Of a stretch of 33,941 bases of DNA, positions 9,576-18,610 are shown in pieces. The number at the start of each line of letters is the position of its first letter. Positions within the stretch are counted from its first letter, which is position 1. Below the pieces are notes generated by a model. It saw only the letters and a program-made list of their open reading frames with translations. It made no database searches and had not been told where the DNA came from. Both the position numbers and the translations under genes were made by a program. The DNA is taken from NCBI GenBank assembly GCA_023375785.1, contig SZWC01023224.1, positions 1,631-35,571 on the forward strand. Reading direction: 5' to 3'. The DNA comes from Penium margaritaceum (lineage: Eukaryota > Streptophyta > Zygnematophyceae > Desmidiales > Peniaceae).

Positions 9576-9580
9576 TATAG
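9576..9580. repeat. Copia-A target-site duplication, right copy (TATAG)
   Basis: An exact copy of 2020-2024, immediately outside the 5' LTR. Confidence 0.93.
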
Positions 9581-9615
9581 AAGATTATGGGCTCCTGTAC
9601 ATCAGGTACGTAACA
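9581..9615 (-). repeat. Gypsy-1 3' LTR, inner part after the Copia-A insertion
   Basis: It aligns with 13895-13929 of the Gypsy-1 5' LTR (AGAAGATTA, then GTACATCAGGTACGTAACA against GTACGTCTGGTATGTAACA). It ends with ACA at 9615, the TGT start of the LTR on the element strand. Confidence 0.88.
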
Positions 9616-9630
9616 CTTCTCCCCTTTCAG
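9616..9630 (-). other. Gypsy-1 polypurine tract
   Basis: The element strand reads CTGAAAGGGGAGAAG directly before the 3' LTR, a good purine tract for priming plus-strand DNA synthesis. Gypsy-2 has the analogous tract at 25093-25112. Confidence 0.8.
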
Positions 9631-9659
9631 CCTTGACGTCCCGGCGCACATATTGATGT

Positions 9660-10025
9660 GGCGCTGAGACGGCGGTAGAAGCCGTCAATGACATGATTGA
9701 CGTCTCGGAGATTTTCGTAGGGTTTCCAGCTGTTATGTGGGGCTATGTAGGCATGCCACTTGACGAGATGTTTTGTCGTCTTGCCTCGTTGTCGATGACA
9801 GAGGATGTCGTCAATAACTTACTCTGTGTCTTCGTCCACTTGAACGGGAGGCAGAGGAGGGACATCCCTGCCAGGGAGGTTCTCTCCGCGGTCTCAATAG
9901 TGCTTGATTCTACTGACATTGAACACCGGATGAACTTGCATCTTGTCGGGGAGTTTGATTTGCGCAAGCAAAGGGGTTTGCATGCGTTTGATCTCAAACG
10001 ATCCAAACCATCGGGATTTGACGTC
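9660..10025 (-). pseudogene. Gypsy-1 integrase C-terminal tail with chromodomain
   Basis: In element order the frame reads FGSFEIKRMQTP, LPDKMQVHPVFNVSRIKHY and, after a stop, VPPLPPVQVDEDTE. A second stop precedes the chromodomain blocks VIDDILCHRQRGKTTKHLVK, WHAYIAPHNSWKPYENL and NHVIDG at about 9690-9855. The HPVF-S-K block is the GPY/F-type integrase tail. Chromodomains of this class bind modified histone tails and steer insertion towards heterochromatin. The Tyr that normally starts the domain is replaced by the stop. The integrase zinc-binding and DDE core that should precede this tail is absent. Confidence 0.85.
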
Positions 10026-11170
10026 GGCTGAGATTTGGCTGCGTCTTCAAACACTTCAACACGTGGTGGTTGGTGTGCATGATGCATGGGCCTCACTCCA
10101 CGTAACATCGCCATGTCTTGAACGCATGCACGACCACCAACATTTGTTTGTCGTGGACCGCGTAGTGAAGTTTTGGTCCTCGCAGCTTTCGAGACATGTA
10201 GGCGACCAGTTTTTTGCTGTTACCTTGATCTTGCATAAGAATCGCGCCAATGCCTCGGTCTGATGCATCTGTAGCCATGACGTAGTCAACCGTCGTATCG
10301 GCTAATCGTAGAGCGCTCCGCAAAGCGGTGAACGCTTCTTGTTCGTTGTCTCCCCACCGCCACTCATTTCCTATTCGAGTGAGGTCAAAAAGAGGCACTG
10401 ATATTTGCGCGCAGTCCCTCACGAATTGCCTGTAGCAATTGCAGGTTCTGAGAAAAACTTGAGTTTCTCGAACGTTTGTCGGCCTTGGCCAATCAGCGAC
10501 TGCTACCACTTTTTTTTAATCCATGGTGATCCATCCACCTTTGATGACGTGGCCTAAATACTCGATCGAACGATGACTGAAGTCGCATTTCGAGAGTTTT
10601 CTAAAAAAATTCTCTCTTTGTAAACCTTTGATAACTTTTCGGAGATGCCCATTGTGCTCCTCCGGGGTGTGGCTCTACACCAAAATGTTGTCAAGGTACA
10701 CCGCGACAAAATCGTGGAAGTACGGACGGAAAATGTTGTTCATAGCCACCATAAACGTCACCGAGGTGTTCGTGAGTCCAAACGCATGACCGTGAATTCA
10801 AAGTGCCCGTAGCGAGTTTTGAATGCCGTTTTCTCGATGTCGGCGGTTTCAATGGCTATCCGATGGTATCCGCTCTGCAAGTTGATTTGGCTAAAGATTC
10901 AGGCCCCTCAAAGTTGGTTAAAACGTTTGTCGGCCCCAAGGAAGAGGGTAGCGGTTCTTCATGGTAGCCATGTTCAACGCCCGACTATCTCCACACATCT
11001 ACATCTCGCAATTTTTTTTTTCACGATTAATACTGGTACGACATATGGTGACGTGGATGGGCGGATGAACCTCTGACCGAGCATCTCGTTGAGCTGCTTT
11101 TCCAGCTCAGTCAGCTCGTGATCGCTCATCTGATAGGTCCCTCGGACAGTAGGTCTTCTGCCTGGCTGCA
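10026..11170 (-). pseudogene. Gypsy-1 reverse transcriptase / RNase H (broken, catalytic residues changed)
   Basis: Gypsy-type reverse transcriptase. In element order: TYQMSDHELTELEKQLNEML and RFIRPSTSPY, then [12 protein letters not shown] (catalytic Asp of motif A is Asn), [14 protein letters not shown], and AVYLDNILV at 10687-10698 (YLDD with the second Asp changed to Asn). Next are SIEYLGHVIKGGWITMD and the intact frame 10093-10509 with VVAVADWPRPTNVRETQVFL, EAFTALRSALRLA and the RNase H start MATDASDRGIGAILMQ. RNase H continues to VHAFKTWRCYVE and LKTQPNLSRRQ. It is then cut at about 10015-10030 and joined to the integrase tail. Two palm Asp losses make it inactive. Confidence 0.9.
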
Positions 11171-11684
11171 GTTCGATGCGATGGTCGATGTCTCACTCAG
11201 GAGGTAAAGTTTTTGGGAGTTCGTTGGGGAAGACGTTTGTAAATTCCTCGATGAGTGTTGCGAAATCTTTGGGTACCATCGTGAACTTTGTTCAGGCCAT
11301 TGAGGCTGATGAGGCTGATGATGATTGAGTTGGTGCTACTTTCACTTCTCCCATTTGCTCGAAATGTATGAGCCACGCATGATCTCCTCCTTGTTTATAG
11401 TGTTTGACTACGTTGAGCGGTTTTGGCTGCACCGGTTATCAATTTTTGGCTTCCGTGACTTCCTTTGTTGCTTCCACCTCTGCTGCTTCCGCAGTCGGCT
11501 TCCGTCTTGCACTGTCAATCCCCACGTAGACTTCACCATTATTCCAGTCGACCTGCGGATTGTGCCGGTACATGTCATCTCGTCCGAGGATGATTTTTTT
11601 AATCATTCATTGGACTGGACCTCCAAACCATTACATCCCAAAGATCTCCCACTTGTATTCATAGTGGTTCTCTCAGTCTCTGTA
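11171..11684 (-). other. Gypsy-1 protease-RT spacer, no clear domain
   Basis: Coding remnant between protease and reverse transcriptase. The plus-strand open frame 11325-11690 lies wholly inside it and shows no domain. Stops interrupt all minus frames, and I see no independent gene. Confidence 0.5.
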
Positions 11685-11948
11685 CTATAGTCTCCCATGA
11701 ACGGTTTTTCCTTCAAACACCCTTGGTAGGGTCTGCAAACCTAGCTTGAAAACCATGTCGTTACTTACGAAGTTGTGTGAAGCTCCTCTATCTAGTAGCG
11801 CCGGTACTGTTATGTGACTTGTGCATCCTTGAGGCTGAAATCTTAGCAGTATCGCCAGTTGGTCGTCCTCGTACCCCTCGTTGAACTTTGCGATCTCACA
11901 AACCCTCTGCGGTGGTATGGACCATTCAGATTGTTGATTTTTTGGCAC
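11685..11948 (-). pseudogene. Gypsy-1 aspartic protease fragment (DRGASH motif)
   Basis: A retropepsin-like protease that would mature the polyprotein. The frame contains KFNEGYEDDQLAILLRFQPQ and then the flap-proximal segment VPALLDRGASHNFVSNDMV. The catalytic triplet, normally DSG or DTG, is DRG (codon AGA at the second position; GATAGAGGAGCT on the minus strand of 11781-11792). The same DRGASH occurs in Gypsy-2 at 28460-28471. The frame ends within LGLQTLPRVFEGKTV, and the Met is not a true start. Confidence 0.85.
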
Positions 11949-12056
11949 AAATCGTTCCTTGCAGACAAGTGTTGCACCTTCTAATCTTGCCCCTGTGCTG
12001 TTTCATGACTCATTTTTCTACAATTCTCCTCACTTTTTGGCCTATGGCTTGCCCCG

Positions 12057-12098
12057 ACAATTCCGAGCAATGTGTCCAACGTTTCCGCACTTGTAGCA
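12057..12098 (-). pseudogene. Gypsy-1 gag zinc knuckle (CCHC)
   Basis: The minus strand reads CYKCGNVGHIARNC, a perfect CX2CX4HX4C nucleocapsid knuckle that binds element RNA. A stop lies just upstream, two codons before the first Cys. It sits between gag and protease, as expected for Ty3/gypsy. Confidence 0.93.
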
Positions 12099-12529
12099 GG
12101 TTCACGTGTCTCTCTGGTCGATGACGTCCAATTCTATCGGAGTCAAGGAGTCCGTCGACTGGTTTTTTCCATTTCCACAATAATTGTGGTTAGGAGGTCG
12201 CCAGCCGTAGGATTCCTGGATGAGAGCGCTGTGGTCGGCACTGTTAATCCTTTCGGTTGCTGTGGTCATACGCGGCAAGTCGTTTTAGATGCCAAAAATG
12301 GCAATCACTCACCGGATATCTCGCTTGACGTCGTTGTGGTAGTCAAAACAGAGTTCGTCGGAGGCAATGTGTGCTCTGGTGATAATCTCACGAAATCTTC
12401 ACGGGCATTCTGCCACACTAGGGTACTGACGTAGATGTTGGAGTTTGTACCATGTGACACACTTCTCGTGTAGTCGTCCAAAGAGTGCAAGCATTGTGTG
12501 CGAGAATTTGTTCAAGTCGGTTGGTGGCG

Positions 12530-13361
12530 TCAGCGCGTCTTGCCACTGCGGGTTGATCTGCTCCAAGGGTAGAACGCCTGCAGTCGGTGATGTGAGACGG
12601 GCACCGTGAGTCGTTGATGATGTTGCGCCGGTCTCCTGCTGCCGTTGATGGTCATTAGATCAGACCACCAACTTAGCGACGTGCCATGCAAAAGCGTGAT
12701 CGCAAGGTCAATTTTCTTCTGATTGTCATTGACCCCAGCAGCGGTGACATACACCCCCAAACTGGTCAACCACATCCGAACCGGTGGTCCTTTTGAGTTT
12801 GCAGGAACGAACGATTCTGATGGAGCTGTACGAGTTTTGGGTTTGCTCAAGAGTTGGGAATTTGTCTTGACGAGCACCGCTTCGTGCGCACTTGCATTGC
12901 AAAGAGCCTCGATCGCGATGTTGAGTTGTTTCAGTAGATGGATGTTTATACCCTTGAGTGTCGAGATCCTGTTTGCCCGTTCTTCGTCGATCCGTGCCTG
13001 TCGTCCCGTGCCACCTGTCGTCACTGTTGTCATCGTTGAGGCTGTCGGTAGGTGCGGCTGGTTCGTCGCCTTCGGGTCCATGACCGGATTGGTCGCTGAA
13101 GCCATAGAGGTAGTTCCAGCTGCCAAAAACCCTGCCAAGCCAGCATTTGTTGTGGCTTCGAGGTTCGCGTGCATCGGCACGTTCTGCTCCTCCGTCGTCG
13201 AAGTCGTCGTCAAAGACCCGCTGCAGTTCGTCCATGGCGCTGGCTCGCCTCACGTTGTAGTCACAAAGTCTGAGAAGTCTTAACGCACGAGATTCCCTGA
13301 TGACTTGTGCAAGGTAGTCCTCTGTATGCGTAATGTAGTCGGATGCCTCTCCAGCACCGTT
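12530..13361 (-). pseudogene. Gypsy-1 gag (capsid region)
   Basis: Frame 12530-13213 (227 codons) contains GGTGRQARIDEERANRI and a capsid-like segment, PPVRMWLTSLGVYVTAAGV, DLAITLLHGTSLSWWSDLM. The same blocks occur in Gypsy-2 (GGTGRQARIKENLY and VRMWLTNLEVYFTDAGV, the latter on the minus strand near 29340-29395). The capsid forms the virus-like particle. The frame shifts near its C-terminal end, and an overlapping frame (12726-13433) runs into the primer-binding site and LTR. The true start is not clear. Confidence 0.78.
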
Positions 13362-13363
13362 GC

Positions 13364-13375
13364 ACTCTGATACCA
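13364..13375 (-). other. Gypsy-1 primer-binding site (tRNA-iMet)
   Basis: The element strand reads TGGTATCAGAGT, one mismatch from the initiator tRNA-Met complement. It is separated from the LTR by two bases (AG at 13376-13377), the same spacing as in Gypsy-2. Confidence 0.9.
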
Positions 13376-13377
13376 AG

Positions 13378-13929
13378 TGTTCCGCTAAATGGAGTGTAGA
13401 TGGTGAATAGGTAGAAGCTGTGAGGCAAAGCACGATTCATGTTTTGGGACACTTGAGAAATTTATAATTAGCGGAAAGTATACTTCCATGAAAAGTGTTG
13501 ATATGGTCGGAAATGTATATACAAGTGACGAGTTACGAACGAAGCATAGTCGGGGTCGTTGAGTTGAATGTTGAGCGACGTGTGCGGAGTCGCGTCATGA
13601 GTGGTCGGATTCGAGAAGGTCCACCAAGAAGTCCAGGTTATTTGAGAATCACCGGTGAAGATGCACGATGCATCTTTATGCATCCAAATTCATCAAGAGT
13701 TATCAAGAATTCCACCAAACGTTCGTGACACTTCAATTGGTAGGTTCATGAGAGTGGTCAAAACTGTCAGAAGGTTCAGGAGAATCCATTAGGGACCGGG
13801 CAGTGGGCCAGTTTGCCCTCGGCCATCGGAGTGAATATCGCAATCCTTGCGACGCGATGGGCTATTTGTGTAATAGCAAAAACGCCAACTCTAGAAGATT
13901 AGGGAATCGTGTACGTCTGGTATGTAACA
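13378..13929 (-). repeat. Gypsy-1 5' LTR
   Basis: A 552-bp LTR bounded by TGTT at 13378 and AACA at 13929. It shares with the other gypsy LTRs a right-hand block (13741-13929) including CAGTGGGCCAGTTTGCCCTC at 13801-13820. Its left half resembles the start of the Gypsy-3 LTR (GAGTGTAGATGGTGA in both). The bases after it (TTAGT) have no exact partner next to the left LTR. Confidence 0.85.
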
Positions 13930-13935
13930 TTAGTT

Positions 13936-14597
13936 TGCTGCACTGGAGTGAAAGTCTGAGAGCTTTGGTTTGTTAGTCAAAACTGCGTGCACCAAAGTTA
14001 GCACCAGAAAGCACTTGGAATAAAGAAATGATTGGTTTGGTATGAGGAATGAGCAACCAACTGGGACCCCTCCCAGTTCTAGCCTCGCCTCAGCTCTGTA
14101 AGACTTGTCACTTTGAAAATCAGCCAACCAAAATATTCCTAGCATCATGTTGTCTAGGAGAATTTCCTAGATGAGCCCTACCCGACACCAGACAACCTAA
14201 AAAACGGGCGTTGTCCATTTTTTACTAAAAACCTTGGCCATATCAACATAGCCATGTTGCGAACGCAGTGATGCAGTCCAAATCAGCAAGAAAAACAGCT
14301 ACGTGGAGTTACGGCTACTCGAACTCGGGTGCCGATTGCACTACTCCTGAGAGATATCTACTACTGGTGACGTGAAAGCTAAGATTTGTTGGCGATGGAG
14401 CTGGTTGTGTAAGGGTGTAGTGTTGGAAGTGTGAGGAGGAGGAGAACCACATACTTGGCTTCACAACTACACGTCCACTCCACATAATAGCGCCCCGTTA
14501 GCATTAGCGTGCATCCAGTCAGTTTTCTACACGAGCATGTACACCGGCCACGAGGTTACAGCTGGAGTCAATGAGGTAGTGCACAGACAAAACAACA
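13936..14597 (-). repeat. Copia-B 3' LTR
   Basis: About 662 bp, starting TGCTGCACT and ending AACAACA. It aligns with 24136-24787 through many blocks, for example CAAAGTTAGCACCA, CCTCCCAGTTCTAGCCTC, GTGCCGATTGCA and CGTCCACTCCAC. The element-strand bases before it read GCGGGAG (14598-14604), a short candidate polypurine tract. Confidence 0.85.
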
Positions 14598-14769
14598 CTC
14601 CCGCATTATCCAAAGGCATCAGTGTACATGAACATGCAGAAGTCATGCTCCCCCATGTTTCTTGGCCAAACACTCAGTACAAGAGCGAAAGGATACGAAT
14701 CACATGTGCAATAGGAACCCATGCAAGTAGAGGAGTAACACCACACACATTCAAGGCAACAATCTGACC

Positions 14770-15060
14770 ATACTCACGATCTTCTTGAACAAGTTGCACT
14801 TTAGTGCCTTGGTGAAGAAGTCAGCCAACCTGGGAGAAACTATTGGCAGTGAGCTAGGCCTTGTACTTGTCTAGAGTGCCACTTGGCATCCACTCTTGAC
14901 GGAACACCCACTTTGTCCCTATGGCCTTGCAACCAGTGGGAAGCTCCACGAGCTCGTACACTACGTGCTCGTTGATGGTGGCAAGCTCCCCCTGACAGGC
15001 AGCGCCCCATTGGACTGCGTTTGAAGTAGCACGAGCCTCTCATAGGCTCTGTGGGTCAAG
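14770..15060 (-). pseudogene. Copia-B RT N-terminus fused to RNase H C-terminus (deletion scar)
   Basis: In element order: VYELVELPTGCKAIGTKWVF and a degenerate KYKA-stop-LTANSFSQVG, corresponding to the first conserved reverse transcriptase block (ERYKARLVAKGFSQ). The next segment, in another frame, is RLADFFTKALKCNLFKKIVS, which is the extreme C-terminus of copia RNase H (QLADIFTKAL). The junction is at about 14826-14833. Everything between, including YVDD and the RNase H catalytic core (over 1 kb in Copia-A), is missing. The element could not copy itself. Confidence 0.8.
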
Positions 15061-15664
15061 TGCCCGTGTGGACGGCCGTGCCGTCAGCATACGGAGAGCG
15101 CAAAGTTCTGTAAGAGCCCGGGCTAGAGTGGCGGGGACCGCATGGTGATGCTCCTCAGAGATGAGAGCATAGCCCAGGGCTGAGCTTGGGTGAGTGTCCT
15201 AGGTATTGAGGCCAAGGGCCGTGAGGCGAAGGACATTGATGCCGGGCTCACCGCTCATTACAGTGTGAAGAGAGGAGGGTGTGTCGTCGGATGTGCTGGA
15301 GGGTGGATGGGGGGCCTTAGTGCGAGGACTCAAGGGCGGCACCGGCTTATGGGGTCACGGAATGCCAGTAGGAGCGCGGGTGTAGACCTGGTGTGCCGGG
15401 GTGCTGGTGACAACAGAGGGAGCCCGGCAAGGATGATGTTGCAAGGTGGGGGTAAGCGCCAGGAACGATGTCGGGGAACCGCTAGACACGGGCAGATCCA
15501 CCGGGGTGGGTGCATCAGTGGCCAAAAGGGGTGAGCCAAGGGGTCAGGCTGGGCTGAGGACTCAGCAGAGAACTCCGACTCTGACGGGTGCGCGGCATCA
15601 CCTGCAAGAGACCTCGACGGCGAGGGAAGAGCATCAAGGCCATCCCTTGCTAAGGGTGTGGATG
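15061..15664 (-). other. Copia-B integrase-RT linker, degenerate
   Basis: Low-complexity coding remnant that matches the Copia-A linker in order (HTVMSGEPG, LRLTALGLNT, THPSSALGYAL near 15150-15270), with stops. The plus-strand frame 15190-15534 is a shadow with no domain. Confidence 0.55.
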
Positions 15665-16754
15665 TAGGCGAGACGACCTGTGCCTCTGGATTCGGAGTGG
15701 TGGCACAACAAACATCTCCCCTATGAGACGATCATGAGGAAGGCAGAGAGGAGGTCGGCGTGACATGAGGGAGGTCACGAGGGAAGAGGTCTTTCACGAT
15801 CAGATCATCATGGAACTCAACAACACGATGCCGGACCGGGTCCTAGAAGTGCCAGGCCTTGGAATGACGCGAGACATTGACAAAGGTGAAGAGACGGCCG
15901 GGACGGACAAGCTTGTTATCCCGTTGGTCCTTGGCAAGCCAGACGCTGGACATGCACCCTCCGACAGGAGCAGGCCAGAGATCAGCCCGCTAACTACACC
16001 ACAATGTGTACGGCGTGGCCTGTTGGGAAAGGGAACTATGGGGAATGCAGTTCCACACCCAAATCATGTAGGACATTGCCTCAAAGAAGAAGCCTTTGGA
16101 CAAACCGGATTCGACACGCGTGGTGCGAACACCATCGGCCATGGTTTGGTTCCAGTGCTCGGAGACACCGTTCTGCAGCGGTGTCCCAGGGACGGATTTT
16201 TCATGACAGACCCCATGACTACCGAGATAGGCGACAGTGTCCTCCATGTACTTGCTACCGTGGTCCGACCAAAAACGTCGGAGGGTGCGGCCGCACTCGC
16301 ACTCAACAACAAGGTGCCGGAAACGGATGGCAGAGGCCACGTCGCTATTCCGGTGGAGGCAAATGACCCAACGATAGTGCGAGTAGTCATCTGTGAGGGT
16401 CAGCACATACTGATCATCCTCCACAACAGACGCTACTGGGAAAAGGCCCGTGAGGTCCAAGTGGACGAGCTCCAGCGTGTACGTGGTCAGAGAGGAGGAC
16501 GCAAGGTAGGAAGCTTGACGCATCATGCCCTTTGCGTAGTCAATGCACCTGGTGCGGCACGGCCACTGGAAGGTGGAGGGATCAAGTCTAAGCGCGAGCT
16601 AAGTGCGTACCATGCTATCAAGAGTATTGGAGCATACGTGGCAAAGGCGGCAGTGGACGAGGTGCACGTGCTGGAGGGAAATAACACTGGTGACAAATAC
16701 ATGTATAGTGGTGGACAAGGGAGGGGACACGGTTGAAGAAAGTTTAGTGACGTG
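15665..16754 (-). pseudogene. Copia-B GAG-pre-integrase and integrase
   Basis: In element order: GAG-pre-integrase with VHCRLCHVCSNTLDSMVR and RCIDYAKGMMR, a stop lying between them. The integrase core follows: LVHLDLTGLFP (first Asp), YVLTLTDDYSHYRWV, FWSDHGSKYMED (second Asp) and GTPLQNGVSEHWNQTM (catalytic Glu). So D, D and E are all present, in a 178-codon open frame at 15990-16526. A stop at 15990-15992 precedes the C-terminal blocks LVRPGRLFTFVNVSRHSKAW and RVVEFHDDLIVKDLF. Compared with Copia-A the catalytic triad is better preserved, although the protein is broken. Confidence 0.9.
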
Positions 16755-17246
16755 CTAGAGGTTGTCACAACAGACAGCATAGAGCATGACATGACCGGAC
16801 GAGCAAAGGGAGACAGTGCCAATGCAACAAAAATGCCGTAAATCCATGCTCATGAGGTCGAGAGTCAGGAAAAACACAAGGCTGAGCTCATAACCAGGCA
16901 CATACAGGCCATTGGTCACGAAGACATCACCAGATGGACCACAAAAACAAATGACGCCAACACTACAGAATGGCAAGATTTGCTCAGACCCTGATTGGAC
17001 ACTGTGAACATTGCCAACAGGACCAAGCATGGTATACGCCTGACGAAAAGACTTCATGTGCTTTGTGGTACCGGAGTCGATGATCCAGGTGCCATCGAGG
17101 TCAATGACCGAGGCCGTGACATTACATTGAGCGACAAAACAGGATGCGAGATGGGAGATGGAGGTCGCAAGTTGAGCAGACGAGAAAGATGCAAAGTGAT
17201 CATGCCAGTAATCCAACCATGCGCCATCATCCAAAGCCGGCTCCAA
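16755..17246 (-). pseudogene. Copia-B protease
   Basis: A 163-codon frame with the retropepsin active site GTWIIDSGTTKHMKSF. Downstream are SVGVICFCGPSGDVFVTNGL and YVPGYELSLVFF, in the same order as the DVLFIPDLELSLLFV block of Copia-A. The canonical DSG is intact. A stop separates it from the GAG-pre-integrase region. Confidence 0.88.
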
Positions 17247-18043
17247 AGGGCAACAGATGGCTTCATCGAGGTCCCCTCAAATGCCCGTCTCTGTCTGGCA
17301 GTGGGAGACTTCTCGGCTAGCAGTCACAGAACTAACACTTCCCTGGGGAGGAGGCGTGATTCTGAGCTGCATGGTAATGAAACTCTGCAGCTGGCAGATC
17401 CGAGTGGTGGATTCGATTGGTGCCACGGACTGCAGGAGATACAAGTTCCACTTGGATTGAGGATGTGGGTAGTACTCCAACTTCGAAGGAGCGTACTAGT
17501 ACTGTTGCAATGGTGCCACATACGGCTATGGATAAACGGGAAATACTACCTATGCTGCTGCTGATGGAGAAGGGAGACGGAAGTTGCGGTTGAGGCTCAA
17601 GAGCCTACTAGAGGCTAGAGTAGGTGGTGGACACAGTGCTGCTAGGGGAGAAGGGAGCAGCGGTGGTAGTGGTGGCAGCGGAGGTGCCAAGGTGGCGCTC
17701 ACGTTGATGGCACATGGCGGTGACAATGCGGGCCTTGTTGGCAGGGATGGGGTACGTGTACCACCTGAGCCCCGTCTGGTCGCAGTTATGGCACGTGAGG
17801 GTAGTGCTACCAGAAGAAGACTGCTACCCCTTTCTCTTGCCCTTTCCGCCCTTCCTTCCCTTGCCCTTAGTTTTGCTGGAGAAGGTATCCCTGGGAGAAG
17901 GAGTGGAGGAGCCGCCGGAGGTGGCAACAACAATCGCGGAAGATCCACGGCGCTGAAGTTGTGTGTCCCTATGCGCTTCCTTCACGCTGAGGAAGTGGTC
18001 ATACACCTGGTCATCAAAGTGCCCTTGGTCGGAAATGTTGGCA
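17247..18043 (-). pseudogene. Copia-B gag, C-terminal part with degenerate zinc knuckle
   Basis: In element order it starts with NISDQGHFDDQVYDHFLSV next to Copia-C, followed by KEAHRDTQLQRRGSSAI and a Lys/Gly/Arg-rich linker (TKGKGRKGGKGKRKG). The knuckle at 17752-17793 reads CHNCDQTGLRWYTY, so both the His and the last Cys of CX2CX4HX4C are lost. A spacer to the protease (17247-17550) has no recognised motif. The Copia-C insertion separates this part from the N-terminal gag at 22058-22596. Confidence 0.8.
18040..18043. repeat. Copia-C target-site duplication, left copy (GGCA)
   Basis: GGCA lies next to the TG start of the left LTR and is repeated at 22058-22061. Only four bases match exactly. 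Joining the flanks across one copy restores a plausible gag frame (LANISDQG). Confidence 0.6.
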
Positions 18044-18232
18044 TGAGGGTGAGTGTGCACCCTGGAGGGTCCCTAGCAGTGGCTGTTTCACACCACCAAC
18101 TGTTTTTGGAGAGACTGAAACTGTGGAGGCAATTGGTTCCAAGGATGGCAAAATCTGGTCAGAGAGTGAGGCAATAGTTTTGGCCTCAATTGACTGGGAA
18201 TGTACAATTTATCAAGGATCACAAGCAGTGGC

Positions 18233-18241
18233 ATTTTATAG
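18233..18241 (-). promoter_or_regulatory. TATA box in the Copia-C LTR (3' copy)
   Basis: The element strand reads CTATAAAAT, a strong TATA match. The copy in the 5' LTR, which would drive the element, is at 21556-21564. Heat-shock-element dyads lie 15-280 bases upstream on the element strand. Confidence 0.7.
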
Positions 18242-18256
18242 CCACTGATCTAAGCT

Positions 18257-18524
18257 TTCCAGAACACCAAAGCATGCCAGATTTGAAGCTTCCTAGCAGA
18301 TTCTATGGCTTCTAGAGTGCTCCTTGGTAGGCTGTCCTTTTCCCACCTAGGAAGGCATCCCTTCCCTCCTCTAGAAGCTTCTGCCCCTTCCTAGATTCCT
18401 CAGCTTGCTTCTAGTAGGAGGGAAGGTGTCCAGAAGACCAAGACACCTCTAGATGCCTTGTAGGACAAGTCACCCCTTCTAGAAGGTGTGCCACCTTCCT
18501 GGACCCTCACCTGGCCTTCTAGAA
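18257..18524 (-). promoter_or_regulatory. Cluster of five heat-shock-element dyads (3' LTR copy)
   Basis: Perfect TTCnnGAA or GAAnnTTC cores occur at 18257-18264 (TTCCAGAA), 18285-18292 (GAAGCTTC), 18374-18381 (GAAGCTTC), 18477-18484 (TTCTAGAA) and 18517-18524 (TTCTAGAA). All lie upstream of the TATA box in element orientation, where enhancer elements of an LTR promoter sit. Alternating GAA/TTC dyads are the binding sites of heat-shock transcription factors. None extends to a perfect third unit, so affinity may be moderate. Confidence 0.6.
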
Positions 18525-18610
18525 ACTTAAAGAGGAACTCTAGAGGTTGAGCTAGCTTCCTGGCATCTATTTTCAACCTCCCTTGAGGCAGGGCAGAATT
18601 TCATCTTGTG

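Larger units (their letters stand above)
1756..13929 (-). mobile_element. Gypsy-1: degenerate chromodomain Ty3/gypsy element, split by Copia-A
   Basis: An LTR retrotransposon on the minus strand. In element order it has the 5' LTR (13378-13929), primer-binding site (13364-13375), gag, zinc knuckle, protease, reverse transcriptase/RNase H, an integrase C-terminal tail with chromodomain, polypurine tract (9616-9630) and 3' LTR. The 3' LTR is interrupted by Copia-A, so its parts are 1756-2024 and 9581-9615. Gene order (reverse transcriptase before integrase) and the C-terminal chromodomain place it among Ty3/gypsy chromoviruses. The zinc-binding and catalytic core of integrase is deleted near 10015-10030, several catalytic residues are replaced and stops are frequent, so it is dead. 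The two LTRs are strongly diverged and the left one lacks about 250 internal bases. I see no matching target-site duplication around the whole element. Confidence 0.85.

Noticed and set aside
15765..16736. A 323-codon plus frame
   Set aside because: It is antisense to the Copia-B integrase, whose minus frame carries the recognisable D, D and E motifs.
18040..18045. A five-base duplication around Copia-C
   Set aside because: Only GGCA (four bases) matches exactly; the fifth base differs (T before the left copy, A after the right), so four bases are claimed.
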